Notes under the pieces: model-generated | Seen by the model: only the letters and a program-made list of their open reading frames with translations | Database searches by the model: none | What the model was told of the DNA's origin: nothing | DNA from: a bacterium | GTDB taxonomy: Bacteria; Patescibacteriota; Minisyncoccia; UBA10092 | Assembly: GCA_021790275.1 (NCBI GenBank) | Contig: JAJYIB010000003.1 | Coordinates: 1 to 34,295, forward strand | Direction: 5' to 3' | DNA: 34,295 nucleotides | Shown here: positions 24,579 through 33,587 of the stretch, piece by piece | Numbering within the stretch: position 1 is the stretch's first letter | Layout of the letters: each line of letters starts with the position of its first letter | Position numbers and translations under genes: made by a program

Positions 24579-24911
24579 TTAAAAACTGCCGCTTAAAAAT
24601 CCTTTGATAATGCTTGTGATGCCTTTCGCCACCAGTAAAATCACAATTCCGATTATAGCATACCACAAAGTTTTCCGCGCCTGCGTCACTTTATCTTTGT
24701 TGCCGCCGCTTGTCATAAAAATCAGCGCCGACCAGAGAATGATTATCGTCGATATCGTCGCGCCGATTTCCAAAAGCCAGGTGGCTATTTTATCGATCAA
24801 AGTCGGAATATCGCCGGCGCCGATGGGATTAACCAGCTCGACGGCAAGCGCTTTTCCTCCCACCATAAACATTATGGCAAAAACAAGCGAAAAAATCAAG
24901 AATGTTTTCAT
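24579..24911 (-). CDS. TrbC/VirB2-like pilin-family small membrane protein
   Basis: Signal, then IATWLLEIGATISTIIILWSALIFMTSGGNKDKVTQARKTLWYAIIGIVILLVAKGI. Start taken as MKTFLIF. Confidence 0.78.
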   Translation of the reverse strand: MKTFLIFSLVFAIMFMVGGKALAVELVNPIGAGDIPTLIDKIATWLLEIGATISTIIILWSALIFMTSGGNKDKVTQARKTLWYAIIGIVILLVAKGITSIIKGFLSGSF

Positions 24912-24934
24912 AAACAAATTATACCGCAAGCGGT

Positions 24935-25801
24935 TTATTTAGTAAACGTCGTGTCCCAATGATCGCCTTCGCGGGCGAAAATCACGCCGTTCGGCGCTTT
25001 GTATTGAATAGCGCCGTCGCTTCTTACGCCGATATCGGTAAAATTACCGGTAATATAATTATTAAGTGCCGGATTCAGCGCGAAATCCAATTTATAGCCG
25101 CCGGAATGACTGCCGACGCCGCTGCCGGAATGCCCCAATTCCGTACCGCCCGTTATTTCGAGATTGCAATGGCACTGGTTTTTTAATTGAAGCGCTTCCG
25201 CCACCGTTGTTGCCTGAATGCCGCCGACCGACGTGCAACCGCCGGAAACATTTTGAAATCGAGTATCGGCCGGACAAGCGCTTTTATTGACCGAAATGCC
25301 GTTTGTTTGGAAAACGTCTCTCGCGCCTTGTTCCGTCAGCGTTCCTTCCGGACCGGCCGTGCCGCCGGCGCCGCCTCCGCCGAATTGCCCGCCGCCTCCG
25401 CCGGGAAATCGCCCGCCGGCCGCCGGTGCGGCCGGCGGCATCGGAGCCGTGTTGGCCGGAGCGATGCATTCGACTTTATTCCACGGCCATGGAAAAGCGC
25501 TTTTATTCACCGCGAAATTGACAATCGTGTTGAGCACCAGCCAGGAACCGAAAACCCAGAAAACGCCCCAAAGCAGAATTCCCAATCTTTTTTTGGCATC
25601 GGAAATCTTTGTCGGCGACCCGCCGGAAAACATAAACATAAAAGCGATGATTATCGCCATTAAAGTTATCAGAGCGAACGAAGTGTAAATCAGAAAATTC
25701 ACTATATTCTGGATTAAAACGAAAAAATCGCAAACGGTGCAGGGATGAGGCGCATAACTGGTGGCGCAAGGCACAAGGCCTCTCAAAAAATTCAGATTCA
25801 T
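24935..25801 (-). CDS. Pilin-like TM region fused to a C-terminal M15-like peptidase domain
   Basis: NIVNFLIYTSFALITLMAIIIAFMFMFSGGSPTKISDAKKRLG (TrbC-like), Gly-rich linker, then SHSGGYKLDF..EGDHWDTTF resembling M15 SxHxxGxxxD and ExxHW motifs. Confidence 0.65.
   Translation of the reverse strand: MNLNFLRGLVPCATSYAPHPCTVCDFFVLIQNIVNFLIYTSFALITLMAIIIAFMFMFSGGSPTKISDAKKRLGILLWGVFWVFGSWLVLNTIVNFAVNKSAFPWPWNKVECIAPANTAPMPPAAPAAGGRFPGGGGGQFGGGGAGGTAGPEGTLTEQGARDVFQTNGISVNKSACPADTRFQNVSGGCTSVGGIQATTVAEALQLKNQCHCNLEITGGTELGHSGSGVGSHSGGYKLDFALNPALNNYITGNFTDIGVRSDGAIQYKAPNGVIFAREGDHWDTTFTK
25413..25438. repeat. GC-rich inverted repeat in the linker of the pilin/peptidase gene
   Basis: CCGCCGGCCGC-CGGT-GCGGCCGGCGG, 11 bp perfect. 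Confidence 0.6.
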
Positions 25802-27129
25802 TGGTTTTGATTCTGCATCAATGATGAAACTTTCGCCGCGGCATCGCCGAGCGCGTCGGCCGGCTTCGCGCCGTTTAACGTCACCGCATTTATCATATCC
25901 TGAAATATGCGGTTGATGGCGTCGGGGTCGATTTTATACCAATCCGCGGCCGACAAAACCGAATCGGCGAAAACTCCGAGATCCGGCGACGATTGTTCTT
26001 CCCCCAAAACATCGCGGCGCGAAGCCGGCCGCGCAACTTCTTTTGAAAAATAACTATTCACATCCTTGCCGGTAAGAAAAACCAAGAAATTCCAGGCGGC
26101 GGCGGCATTCGGCGAGGCGGCGGGAACGCTGTAAGCCCAGAAATCGGCATAATTCACCGTTTTCGAAGCGCCGGAAAGCTGGGGAACGGGTGCAATGCCG
26201 ATGCGCAAATTCGGCGCTCTTTGCTTTAATTGATTCAAGTCGGCCGCATATCCGAAAATAACAGCCGTTTGTCCCGAAACGAACGCGTCGGCGGAATCGG
26301 GCAGGCTGTTATTCCAAGAATAAGCGTCGGAATTCGGATTTGAAAAATCGGTGTAAAAGCGCAAAGCCGATTCGCCCGGCTTGTAAACCGAACCGCCGGA
26401 AGTTATCGGCTGATCGAAAGCCGCCGATCTGCCGTCGTCGCTTATCATCTTAGCGCCGGCCTGCATCATCAGCAAACTCGCGATATCGGCGGAGTGTTCG
26501 ACATTATCGGCCGTTCCCAAAGCGGCGCCGGATTTAATCAGATTGCCCGCTTTGTCTTTTGTCGTCAGTTTTTTTACGTCTTTGACAAAATCGTCCCAGT
26601 TGGCGGGCGGCACGGCGATGCCGGCCGCATTGAACAAATCTTTGTTGTAAAACATCGCCAGAGCGTCGGTCCAGACGGGCAGAGCGTAAATTTTGTTCTG
26701 CGAAACGAAATCGGAAACGGCGACATCGGGAAATGTGTCCTGAAAAGTTCTCAAACTCATCAGCGATTCGGGAAGCGGCGAAATTTTATTGCCGTGTTTC
26801 GGAAGCCAGGAAGAACGAAACATTATGATATCCGGCGCCTTGCCCGAAGCCAGCGCGTTTATCAAATCCTGTTCGTAAGTCGCCGGATCTTTCTGGACAT
26901 AATCGAAAGAAACGCTACCGTTGGTTTTTTTGTAAGCGTCGAAAACCGGCTGCCACGCCTGCCGATCGTCATAAAGCCCCCAAAATTCGAGGGTTACTCT
27001 TTTCGTGGCGCCCGGCCGCGCGCCGGGGATGATGCCCAAAAAAACCGAAAACAAAAGCAGAATGATTACGACAACGGCGCCGATCATAATCAGCGTGCCG
27101 CGGGTTATTTGATTGCCTCCTATTTGCAT
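25798..27129 (-). CDS. TM-anchored extracellular solute-binding protein (family 1)
   Basis: N-terminal TM, then VTLEFWGLYDDRQAWQPVFDAYKKTNG..LASGKAPDIIMFRSSWLPKHG..YALPVWTDALAMFYNKDLFNAAGI. ATGA overlap with the next gene. Confidence 0.88.
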   Translation of the reverse strand: MQIGGNQITRGTLIMIGAVVVIILLLFSVFLGIIPGARPGATKRVTLEFWGLYDDRQAWQPVFDAYKKTNGSVSFDYVQKDPATYEQDLINALASGKAPDIIMFRSSWLPKHGNKISPLPESLMSLRTFQDTFPDVAVSDFVSQNKIYALPVWTDALAMFYNKDLFNAAGIAVPPANWDDFVKDVKKLTTKDKAGNLIKSGAALGTADNVEHSADIASLLMMQAGAKMISDDGRSAAFDQPITSGGSVYKPGESALRFYTDFSNPNSDAYSWNNSLPDSADAFVSGQTAVIFGYAADLNQLKQRAPNLRIGIAPVPQLSGASKTVNYADFWAYSVPAASPNAAAAWNFLVFLTGKDVNSYFSKEVARPASRRDVLGEEQSSPDLGVFADSVLSAADWYKIDPDAINRIFQDMINAVTLNGAKPADALGDAAAKVSSLMQNQNQ

Positions 27130-27132
27130 ATT

Positions 27133-27669
27133 CTAAATTTTTTTAAAAATATAGCCGAAATGATGACTGCCGGCATCAAGCGTTTTCGATTCGCCAAAAC
27201 CGTTTGCGTCGATAAGCGTTTTTAATTCTTCTTCCGAAAGCCGCAAATTTTTTTGAGGGCCGAGTCCGATATACGGTTTCCATTCGATAACGGCCAATTC
27301 GCCGTTCGGCTTTAAAATTCGCCGCGCTTCATTTATCAAGCCGTTCTTGTCTTTCACTTGAAACAAAACATTGGCGATAAACACCAGGTCGCAAATTCCG
27401 TCATCGAGAGTCGAACCGCGCGGACGTTCCAAATCCGATTCTATCGTTTTGATAATGAAAAGCCCGTCGAGGCGGGCGCGCGAACGGACGGCTTCGAGCG
27501 ACTGCGGCAAAATGTCGATGGCGAAAATTTTTCCCGAGGGTCCGGCGCTTTTGGCGAAAGCGACGGAAAAAAAACCGTGCCCCGCGCCGAAATCGGCAAC
27601 AGTCATCCCCGATTTAACGTCAAGCTGGGAAACAACTTTGTCGATATTTATAAATCCCTTTTCTTCCAT
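27133..27669 (-). CDS. Class I SAM-dependent methyltransferase
   Basis: MTVADFGAGHGFFSVAFAKSAGPSGKIFAIDI; EARRILKPNGELAVIEW. Confidence 0.9.
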   Translation of the reverse strand: MEEKGFINIDKVVSQLDVKSGMTVADFGAGHGFFSVAFAKSAGPSGKIFAIDILPQSLEAVRSRARLDGLFIIKTIESDLERPRGSTLDDGICDLVFIANVLFQVKDKNGLINEARRILKPNGELAVIEWKPYIGLGPQKNLRLSEEELKTLIDANGFGESKTLDAGSHHFGYIFKKI

Positions 27670-27716
27670 CGATCTAATTTTACAATAGAAAATAAAAATA
27701 AACTATCCACAAGAAA

Positions 27717-27753
27717 ATTCCCGCCGCCTCCGCAAAGCGGAGGCGGCGGGAAT
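27717..27753. terminator. Long perfect hairpin between hppA and the methyltransferase gene
   Basis: ATTCCCGCCGCCTCCGC-AAA-GCGGAGGCGGCGGGAAT, 17 bp perfect. Confidence 0.75.
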
Positions 27754-27776
27754 CCGTCTCATCCCCAACACATTCG

Positions 27777-29816
27777 TTAAATAAACAATGAAGCGAGAGC
27801 GAGCGTCAAAGTCGAAAGTAGTTTTATCAAAACGTGAAGCGAAGGACCGGCTGTGTCTTTGAACGGATCGCCGACGGTATCGCCGGTAACCGCCGCCTGA
27901 TGCGCCGGCGATTTTTTGCCGCCGAGATGCCCCGCTTCGATCCATTTTTTGGCGTTGTCCCAAGCGCCGCCGGCGTTATTCATCAACGTCGCCATCAAAA
28001 TTCCGGCAATGGTGCCGATCATTATCAAGCCGGCTTCCGCTTCCGCCCTCAACAGAATGCCGACGGCAACCGGAACGGCGACGGCCAAAACGCCCGGCAG
28101 AATCATCTGCTTCAAAGCGCCCCGCGTCGTTATATCGACGGCTCTTGAATAATCCGGCTTTTCCGTTCCTTCCATTATTCCCGGATGCTCCTTAAACTGG
28201 CGTCTGACCTCGTTTATAATCGAAAAAGCCGCCTTGCCGACAGCCCGAATCGCCAGAGACGAAAAAACAAAAACCAGCGCCGCGCCGATAAGCGCGCCGA
28301 CAAAAACTTTAATTTTCGCCAAATCGACGATTTGAATATGAACTTCGGTCAGATAAGCCGAAAAAAGCAGAAATGCCGCGAGAGACGCCGAACCGATGGC
28401 ATAGCCCTTCGTCAACGCCTTTGTAGTGTTGCCGGCGGAATCCAATTTATCCATCGTTTCTCTCATCTTGCCGGTTTCGCCCGCCATTTCGGCGATGCCG
28501 GCGCCGTTGTCGACTATCGGACCGAAAGTGTCCATCGCCAGAATATACGCCGCGGTAACAAGCATCCCGATGGTGGCGACCGCCGTGCCGTAAATTCCGC
28601 CGCCCGGAATTCCGGAGAGTAAGCCGATTTTATAAGACCCCAAAAGCGCGGCCGAAATCGCGATAACCGTAAGACCGGTCGATTCCAAACCGACGGAATA
28701 ACCGGTGATAATGTTTGTCGCGTGTCCGGTTTGCGACGCTTCGGCGATTTCTCTCACCGGCCGGAATTTCGCTTCGGTGTAATACTGAGTCAGATAAACA
28801 AAAACGATGCTGGTTAAAATTCCAATGATTCCGTCCCAAAAAAACCACATATTGCCGAGCAGAATTTTGACCGCGAAATAAAACGCGATGGCGGCAATTC
28901 CGGCCGCGACAAAATAACCGCGATTGAGCGCCGTCATCGGATCGGCGTCATTTTTCGCTCTGGCGGAAAAAACGCCGATGATCGAAGCGAGCAGGCCGCA
29001 GGCGCCCAAAACCAAAGGAAAAAGAATGCCGGAAATTCCGAAATAGGGATAAAGAGATGCGCCCAAAATCATCGCGCCGATATTTTCGGCCGCCGTCGAT
29101 TCGAAAATGTCCGCTCCGCGGCCGGCGCAATCGCCGACGTTATCGCCGACCAAGTCGGCGACCACCGCCGGATTTCTCGGATCGTCTTCCGGAATGCCGG
29201 CTTCGATCTTGCCGACCAAATCGGCGCCGACATCGGCCGCTTTGGTATAAATCCCGCCGCCGAGCTGGGAAAAAAGCGCCACCAGCGACGCACCGAAGCC
29301 ATAGCCGACGATAAGCGAAGGAATTTTGGCCGCTTCGTAGCCGAACAATCTGTAAATTTCAAAAAGCCCCGCAATACCCATTAAACTCAATGAAACGATA
29401 ATCAATCCGGAAACCGCTCCGCCCCTTAAAGCGACCGAAAGCGCTTCGCCGAAGCTGTTTTTGGCGGCGGCGGCCGAACGCGAATTGGATCGAACCGCCA
29501 CCGACATCCCGATAATTCCGGAAACCGCCGAAGATGCGGCGCCAAAAACAAACGCCAGCGCCATCTGCCAGCCCAAAACCGGTTTGCCGGAAAAATAATA
29601 AGCCGCCCACAAGCCGGCGGCGGCTATCGCGCCGATAAAGGCGATGGTTTTGTATTGACGGCCGATGAAAGCGGAAGCGCCTTCGCGAATCGCGCCGGAA
29701 ACGCGCTTCATTTCTTCGGTGCCCTGATCTTTTTTAACAAGCCAGAAAATAAAATAAACCGCAACGCCCAGCGCGATCAAAGGAAAAAACAAAGCGATAA
29801 AAATCGGATTTGGCAT
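27777..29816 (-). CDS. hppA: Membrane-bound proton-translocating pyrophosphatase
   Basis: GGGIYTKAADVGADLVGKIEAGIPEDDPRNPAVVADLVGDNVGDCAGRGADIFES; AGNTTKALTKGYAIGSA; GDTVGDPFKDTAGPSLHVLIKL. Confidence 0.96.
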   Translation of the reverse strand: MPNPIFIALFFPLIALGVAVYFIFWLVKKDQGTEEMKRVSGAIREGASAFIGRQYKTIAFIGAIAAAGLWAAYYFSGKPVLGWQMALAFVFGAASSAVSGIIGMSVAVRSNSRSAAAAKNSFGEALSVALRGGAVSGLIIVSLSLMGIAGLFEIYRLFGYEAAKIPSLIVGYGFGASLVALFSQLGGGIYTKAADVGADLVGKIEAGIPEDDPRNPAVVADLVGDNVGDCAGRGADIFESTAAENIGAMILGASLYPYFGISGILFPLVLGACGLLASIIGVFSARAKNDADPMTALNRGYFVAAGIAAIAFYFAVKILLGNMWFFWDGIIGILTSIVFVYLTQYYTEAKFRPVREIAEASQTGHATNIITGYSVGLESTGLTVIAISAALLGSYKIGLLSGIPGGGIYGTAVATIGMLVTAAYILAMDTFGPIVDNGAGIAEMAGETGKMRETMDKLDSAGNTTKALTKGYAIGSASLAAFLLFSAYLTEVHIQIVDLAKIKVFVGALIGAALVFVFSSLAIRAVGKAAFSIINEVRRQFKEHPGIMEGTEKPDYSRAVDITTRGALKQMILPGVLAVAVPVAVGILLRAEAEAGLIMIGTIAGILMATLMNNAGGAWDNAKKWIEAGHLGGKKSPAHQAAVTGDTVGDPFKDTAGPSLHVLIKLLSTLTLALASLFI

Positions 29817-29834
29817 ATTTTTAAATTTTATTTT

Positions 29835-31214
29835 TTATGCGTATTCTCTCGGCTTCAATTCTTCGTCTATTTCTTTTTCCGGCGACGGCTCGGTTTCATA
29901 ACCGGCCTGTTGTTCTTCGGACCGGTAAACCCCTTCGGCCTTATCTTCGTCTTCCGCTTCGGCGGCCATTTCTTCTTCCGCCGCCTCGGCCCCTTCTTTG
30001 ATTGCCTTTTTTTCTTCGGCCGATTCTTTTTCGATTTCTTCCGATGATTCGGGTTTGCCCTCCGCCGAAACTTTACCTTCGAGATCGGCAAGATTGGCGC
30101 CCGCGCCGACGATATCGATTTTCCATCCGGTGAGTTTGGCGGCCAGCCGCACGTTTTGGCCGGCCTTGCCGATGGCCAGCGACAGCTGATCTTCCGGAAC
30201 AAAAACTTTCGCCGAATGATGACTCGGTTCCGATTCTATTTTAATGGCTTTCGCCGGCGATATCGAATTGGAAATAAAAACTTCCGGATCTTCCGACCAC
30301 TCGATGATGTCGATTTTCTCGCCGCCGATTTCGGAAATAACGGCGGCGACGCGCGTGCCTTTTTGGCCGACGCACGAACCGATCGGATCAACGCCTTCTT
30401 CATTGGAAGCGACGGCGATTTTTGTCCGGCTGCCGGCTTCGCGCGCAATCGATTTTATTTCCACCGTTCCGGCGCCGATTTCGGGCACCTCAAGCTCGAA
30501 AAGACGCGAAATCATTTTCGGATGCGAACGCGACAAAACGATTCCCGGCCCTCTCGGATCGGAATTGACGGCTAAAATATAAAATTTCATCCGCGAACCG
30601 ACGGGATATCGTTCGCCGAAAACCTGTTCCTCTTTCGGCAAAACCGCAACCGTTCGCCCCAGATCGATAAAGATATTGTACGGCTCGATTCTTTGGATGA
30701 TGCCGCTTATCAATTCGCTTTCTTTGTCTTTATATTCGTTCCAGACCGCTTCCCGCTCCGCTTCGCGGATTCTTTGGATAATTACCTGCTTGGCGGTTTG
30801 GGCGGCGATGCGGCCGAAATCTTCGCGGGCTTCCAGCGGAAATTCCATTTCATCGCCGACGGCAATATCTTTTTTTATCTTTTTCGCGTCATCGATCATT
30901 ATGTGCCGCTCGGCATTGAACTTCACTTTTTTTTCACCTTCTTCGCTCTCGATCGCCGCCGGCGATGCAATTTCTTCTTCCTCGTCTTCCGGCTTAAGCA
31001 TCGATTCGTCGACAACGATTTTCACCTGGAAAAATTCCGCTTCGCCGGTTTTCTGATCGAATTTGGCCCGGACAATCTGGCCTTTTTCTCCATATTCTTT
31101 TTTATAAGCCGCGGCCAAAGCGATTTCCACCGTTTCAAGCACTTTCTCTTTGGGAATGCCTTTTTCTTCGGAAATCTGCCCCAAGGCCGAAGCTAGTTGT
31201 TTTAAATCCATCAT
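29835..31214 (-). CDS. nusA: Transcription termination/antitermination protein NusA
   Basis: S1 and KH domains; [92 protein letters not shown]. Start at ATG 31214 or 31211. Confidence 0.95.
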   Translation of the reverse strand: MMDLKQLASALGQISEEKGIPKEKVLETVEIALAAAYKKEYGEKGQIVRAKFDQKTGEAEFFQVKIVVDESMLKPEDEEEEIASPAAIESEEGEKKVKFNAERHIMIDDAKKIKKDIAVGDEMEFPLEAREDFGRIAAQTAKQVIIQRIREAEREAVWNEYKDKESELISGIIQRIEPYNIFIDLGRTVAVLPKEEQVFGERYPVGSRMKFYILAVNSDPRGPGIVLSRSHPKMISRLFELEVPEIGAGTVEIKSIAREAGSRTKIAVASNEEGVDPIGSCVGQKGTRVAAVISEIGGEKIDIIEWSEDPEVFISNSISPAKAIKIESEPSHHSAKVFVPEDQLSLAIGKAGQNVRLAAKLTGWKIDIVGAGANLADLEGKVSAEGKPESSEEIEKESAEEKKAIKEGAEAAEEEMAAEAEDEDKAEGVYRSEEQQAGYETEPSPEKEIDEELKPREYA

Positions 31215-31250
31215 AATTTTTATTAAAATAACCGAAATTTTGGTTTTAAA

Positions 31251-31271
31251 AAGCCCGCGCTCGGCGGACTT
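31251..31271 (-). terminator. Hairpin between the ferritin-like gene and nusA
   Basis: Minus strand AAGTCCGC-CGAGC-GCGGGCTT, then TTTAAAA. Confidence 0.55.
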
Positions 31272-31324
31272 CAAAAAACGTTCATTCAATCACGCTTGTA
31301 TTATACGCTTCAAAAACTTCCCCG

Positions 31325-31609
31325 TCAACTTTTCGTTTTTTCCTTCACTTCTTCACCGCCTTTAACCAATTCTTCCGATTGCTCCCCGTCTTCTTTCAAA
31401 AGTAAAGCCTGAAATTCGCCGACGTGGGTTTTTTCTTCTTTCGCCACGTCCAAAAGAATTTTTTTAATGGCCGCGCTATCGGCCATCGTCGCCATCTGTT
31501 CGTATAAATTAACCGCGTCGAGTTCGGCGATTATCCCGGCACGCAAAATTTCTTTATCCAGATCTTCTTTTTTTATTTTTTCCAAATTTACCGGAATTTG
31601 CGACAGCAT
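31325..31609 (-). CDS. Small ferritin-like/rubrerythrin-like protein
   Basis: LRAGIIAELDAVNLYEQMATMADSAAIKKILLDVAKEEKTHVGEFQALL: ExxxxY and EExxH metal-ligand pattern in a two-helix protein. Confidence 0.75.
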   Translation of the reverse strand: MLSQIPVNLEKIKKEDLDKEILRAGIIAELDAVNLYEQMATMADSAAIKKILLDVAKEEKTHVGEFQALLLKEDGEQSEELVKGGEEVKEKTKS

Positions 31610-31696
31610 TTTTTAAATACGATAAATTTTAATCGCTTTGATTATATCAAAAAATAAAAAATAATTCAAAACAATAATATGCGAAAACAAATAAAA

Positions 31697-31718
31697 TCCC
31701 GCGCCGGCCGGCGCGGGA
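31697..31718 (-). terminator. Intrinsic terminator of the sigma factor gene
   Basis: TCCCGCGCCGGCCGGCGCGGGA perfect 22-nt palindrome; minus strand continues TTTTATTTG. Confidence 0.75.
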
Positions 31719-31738
31719 AAAGCAGTTTTATTTTTTCT

Positions 31739-32725
31739 TCATTTTCCTTCCTTCTTGAATTCAATCCGGTATTCATTACAATAAATACGGATTAATGCTT
31801 TAAGTTTTGTCAAGGCCTTAACCTGCATTTGCCGCACCCGTTCGCGGGTAACGCCCATAATATCTCCGATTGCCTGCAGTGTGAGCGGCTTGCAACCGAT
31901 GCCGAATCTTTTTCTGATAACAAATTCCCATTTCGGATCCAACCGCTTTAACAGAGATGAAATTTTCTTCGCCAATTTCGCCTGGTCCATCGACTCTATA
32001 ATCGACGATTCGGATAAGGCCGAACCGTCGGCCAAAAAATCTTTCAACGAATCGTCGTTATCGCCGTCTCCGACCGGCAATTCCAGCGAAATCGGATTGA
32101 AAGACGCATTCAACAAGCGTGAAATATATTTTTCCGACGTGTTGAAATATTGCGCCGCCTCTTCGATCGACATGCGCTTCTTATCTATTTTGCGGAGCAT
32201 CTCGACAGCATGCACCGGAACGCGTATCGGACGACCCTTTTCGATAATGGCGCGGCCGATGGCTTGTCTTATCCAAACCACCGCATACGTGGAGAAGCGG
32301 AAATCGACATCGATATCGAACTTCTCGATGCAGTGGTACAATCCGAATACTCCCTCCTGTATCAAGTCGTTCATTTCCAAACTGCCGCTTCGGGCTTCGT
32401 ACAAACCCGCAAATTTTACGACCAGACGGATATTCCCCTCCACGATTTCATCGCGCAAAGCGGCGATTTGCTTTTGCGCTTTGGCGGATTTTTTCCGTTC
32501 AAGCGAGCGCATCCGTCTTATTTTTTCAATCGTTTCGTCGCTTCTTAAGTAAGAAATGCGTCTCGCATCTTTAAAAAAATAAGCCAATGCCGACTTGGGA
32601 TCACTTACAGCCGTTTCAACTTCTTCCAATACCGGCGCCGGCTCCGAATCCGGCGCATTGTTTAAATCCGATTCGCCTGCCGCGTCGGATAACTCGAAAA
32701 TATCTTTCTTCCTTTTCATTGTCAT
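31739..32725 (-). CDS. RNA polymerase sigma-70 family sigma factor
   Basis: NDLIQEGVFGLYHCIEKFDIDVDFRFSTYAVVWIRQAIGRAI; LTLQAIGDIMGVTRERVRQMQVKALTKLK. Confidence 0.93.
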   Translation of the reverse strand: MTMKRKKDIFELSDAAGESDLNNAPDSEPAPVLEEVETAVSDPKSALAYFFKDARRISYLRSDETIEKIRRMRSLERKKSAKAQKQIAALRDEIVEGNIRLVVKFAGLYEARSGSLEMNDLIQEGVFGLYHCIEKFDIDVDFRFSTYAVVWIRQAIGRAIIEKGRPIRVPVHAVEMLRKIDKKRMSIEEAAQYFNTSEKYISRLLNASFNPISLELPVGDGDNDDSLKDFLADGSALSESSIIESMDQAKLAKKISSLLKRLDPKWEFVIRKRFGIGCKPLTLQAIGDIMGVTRERVRQMQVKALTKLKALIRIYCNEYRIEFKKEGK

Positions 32726-32964
32726 TGCCGCCTCCGTATTATTTTGATTTTAAAGTTCGATGTCTGGCGCGATGCGCACTATGCGCGCATCCGGTTTATA
32801 GCAAAAAAACGCCGCACTGTAAAGCGAGAAGTTTTGCGCAAAACACCAAGATTAAAGATGATACCGATGCGTTTGTTTGACGAAATCCGAACCTTTTTTG
32901 AACGGCATTGACGGCGCGCTGTGCGCGGCCGAATCGGTCGACAAAATTTCTGAAAGTTTAATTC

Positions 32965-33050
32965 TGGTGCGCGGGAGAGGATTTGCACCTCCACGCCCTT
33001 GCGGGCACAAGCCCCTCGAACTTGCGTGTCTGCTGTTTCACCACCCGCGC
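32965..33050 (-). tRNA. tRNA-Leu(GAG), CCA encoded, atypical loops
   Basis: GCGCGGG/CCCGCGC acceptor, A73, CCA; CAAGT-TCGAGGG-GCTTG anticodon arm (C33); GGAGG-TGCAAAT-CCTCT T arm (G55); long variable arm. Confidence 0.85.
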
Positions 33051-33071
33051 TCGATATTTATTTTAACACTT

Positions 33072-33512
33072 TTATTTTTCCGAAGAAATTTCTTCCGCCG
33101 ATTCGTTCTCTGTAATCTCGGGAGTTTTGACAGCCGGAGCGGCGACCGGAGCCACGGCTTCGGCAAGCTCCACCCGTTTCATCTTGGCTTGTTTACCGAT
33201 ACGATCGCGAAGATAATAAAGTTTGGCGCGGCGCACTTTCGCCTGCGACAAAATTTCGATTTTTTCTATAGCCGGTGTATGGAACGGAAAAATTCTTTCG
33301 ATACCGACTCCGCCCGAAACTTTGCGAACGGTAAAAGCGCCCGTTTTCCCGCGGCCGTGCTTGACGGCGATAACAATTCCTTCGAATGCCTGCAAGCGCT
33401 CTTTGTCGCCCTCCTTCACTTTTTGCCAGACGCGGATTTTCATCCCCGATCTTATTTCGGGAACGTCTTTTTTGAGATTATTATTGTCGAATGATTTTAT
33501 TTTATCGGTCAT
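33072..33512 (-). CDS. rplS: 50S ribosomal protein L19
   Basis: IRSGMKIRVWQKVKEGDKERLQAFEGIVIAVKHGRGKTGAFTVRKVSGGVGIERIFPFHTPAIEKIEI..RVRRAKLYYLRDRIGK-type L19 signature; Ala/Glu-rich C-terminal tail. Start taken as MTDKIKSF. Confidence 0.95.
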   Translation of the reverse strand: MTDKIKSFDNNNLKKDVPEIRSGMKIRVWQKVKEGDKERLQAFEGIVIAVKHGRGKTGAFTVRKVSGGVGIERIFPFHTPAIEKIEILSQAKVRRAKLYYLRDRIGKQAKMKRVELAEAVAPVAAPAVKTPEITENESAEEISSEK

Positions 33513-33587
33513 AAAAGTTAAAAATTTTCTCTCATAAAAACTGCATAACAAACTATCGGCTCGCAATTCAACTCGGCCATTATGCCA

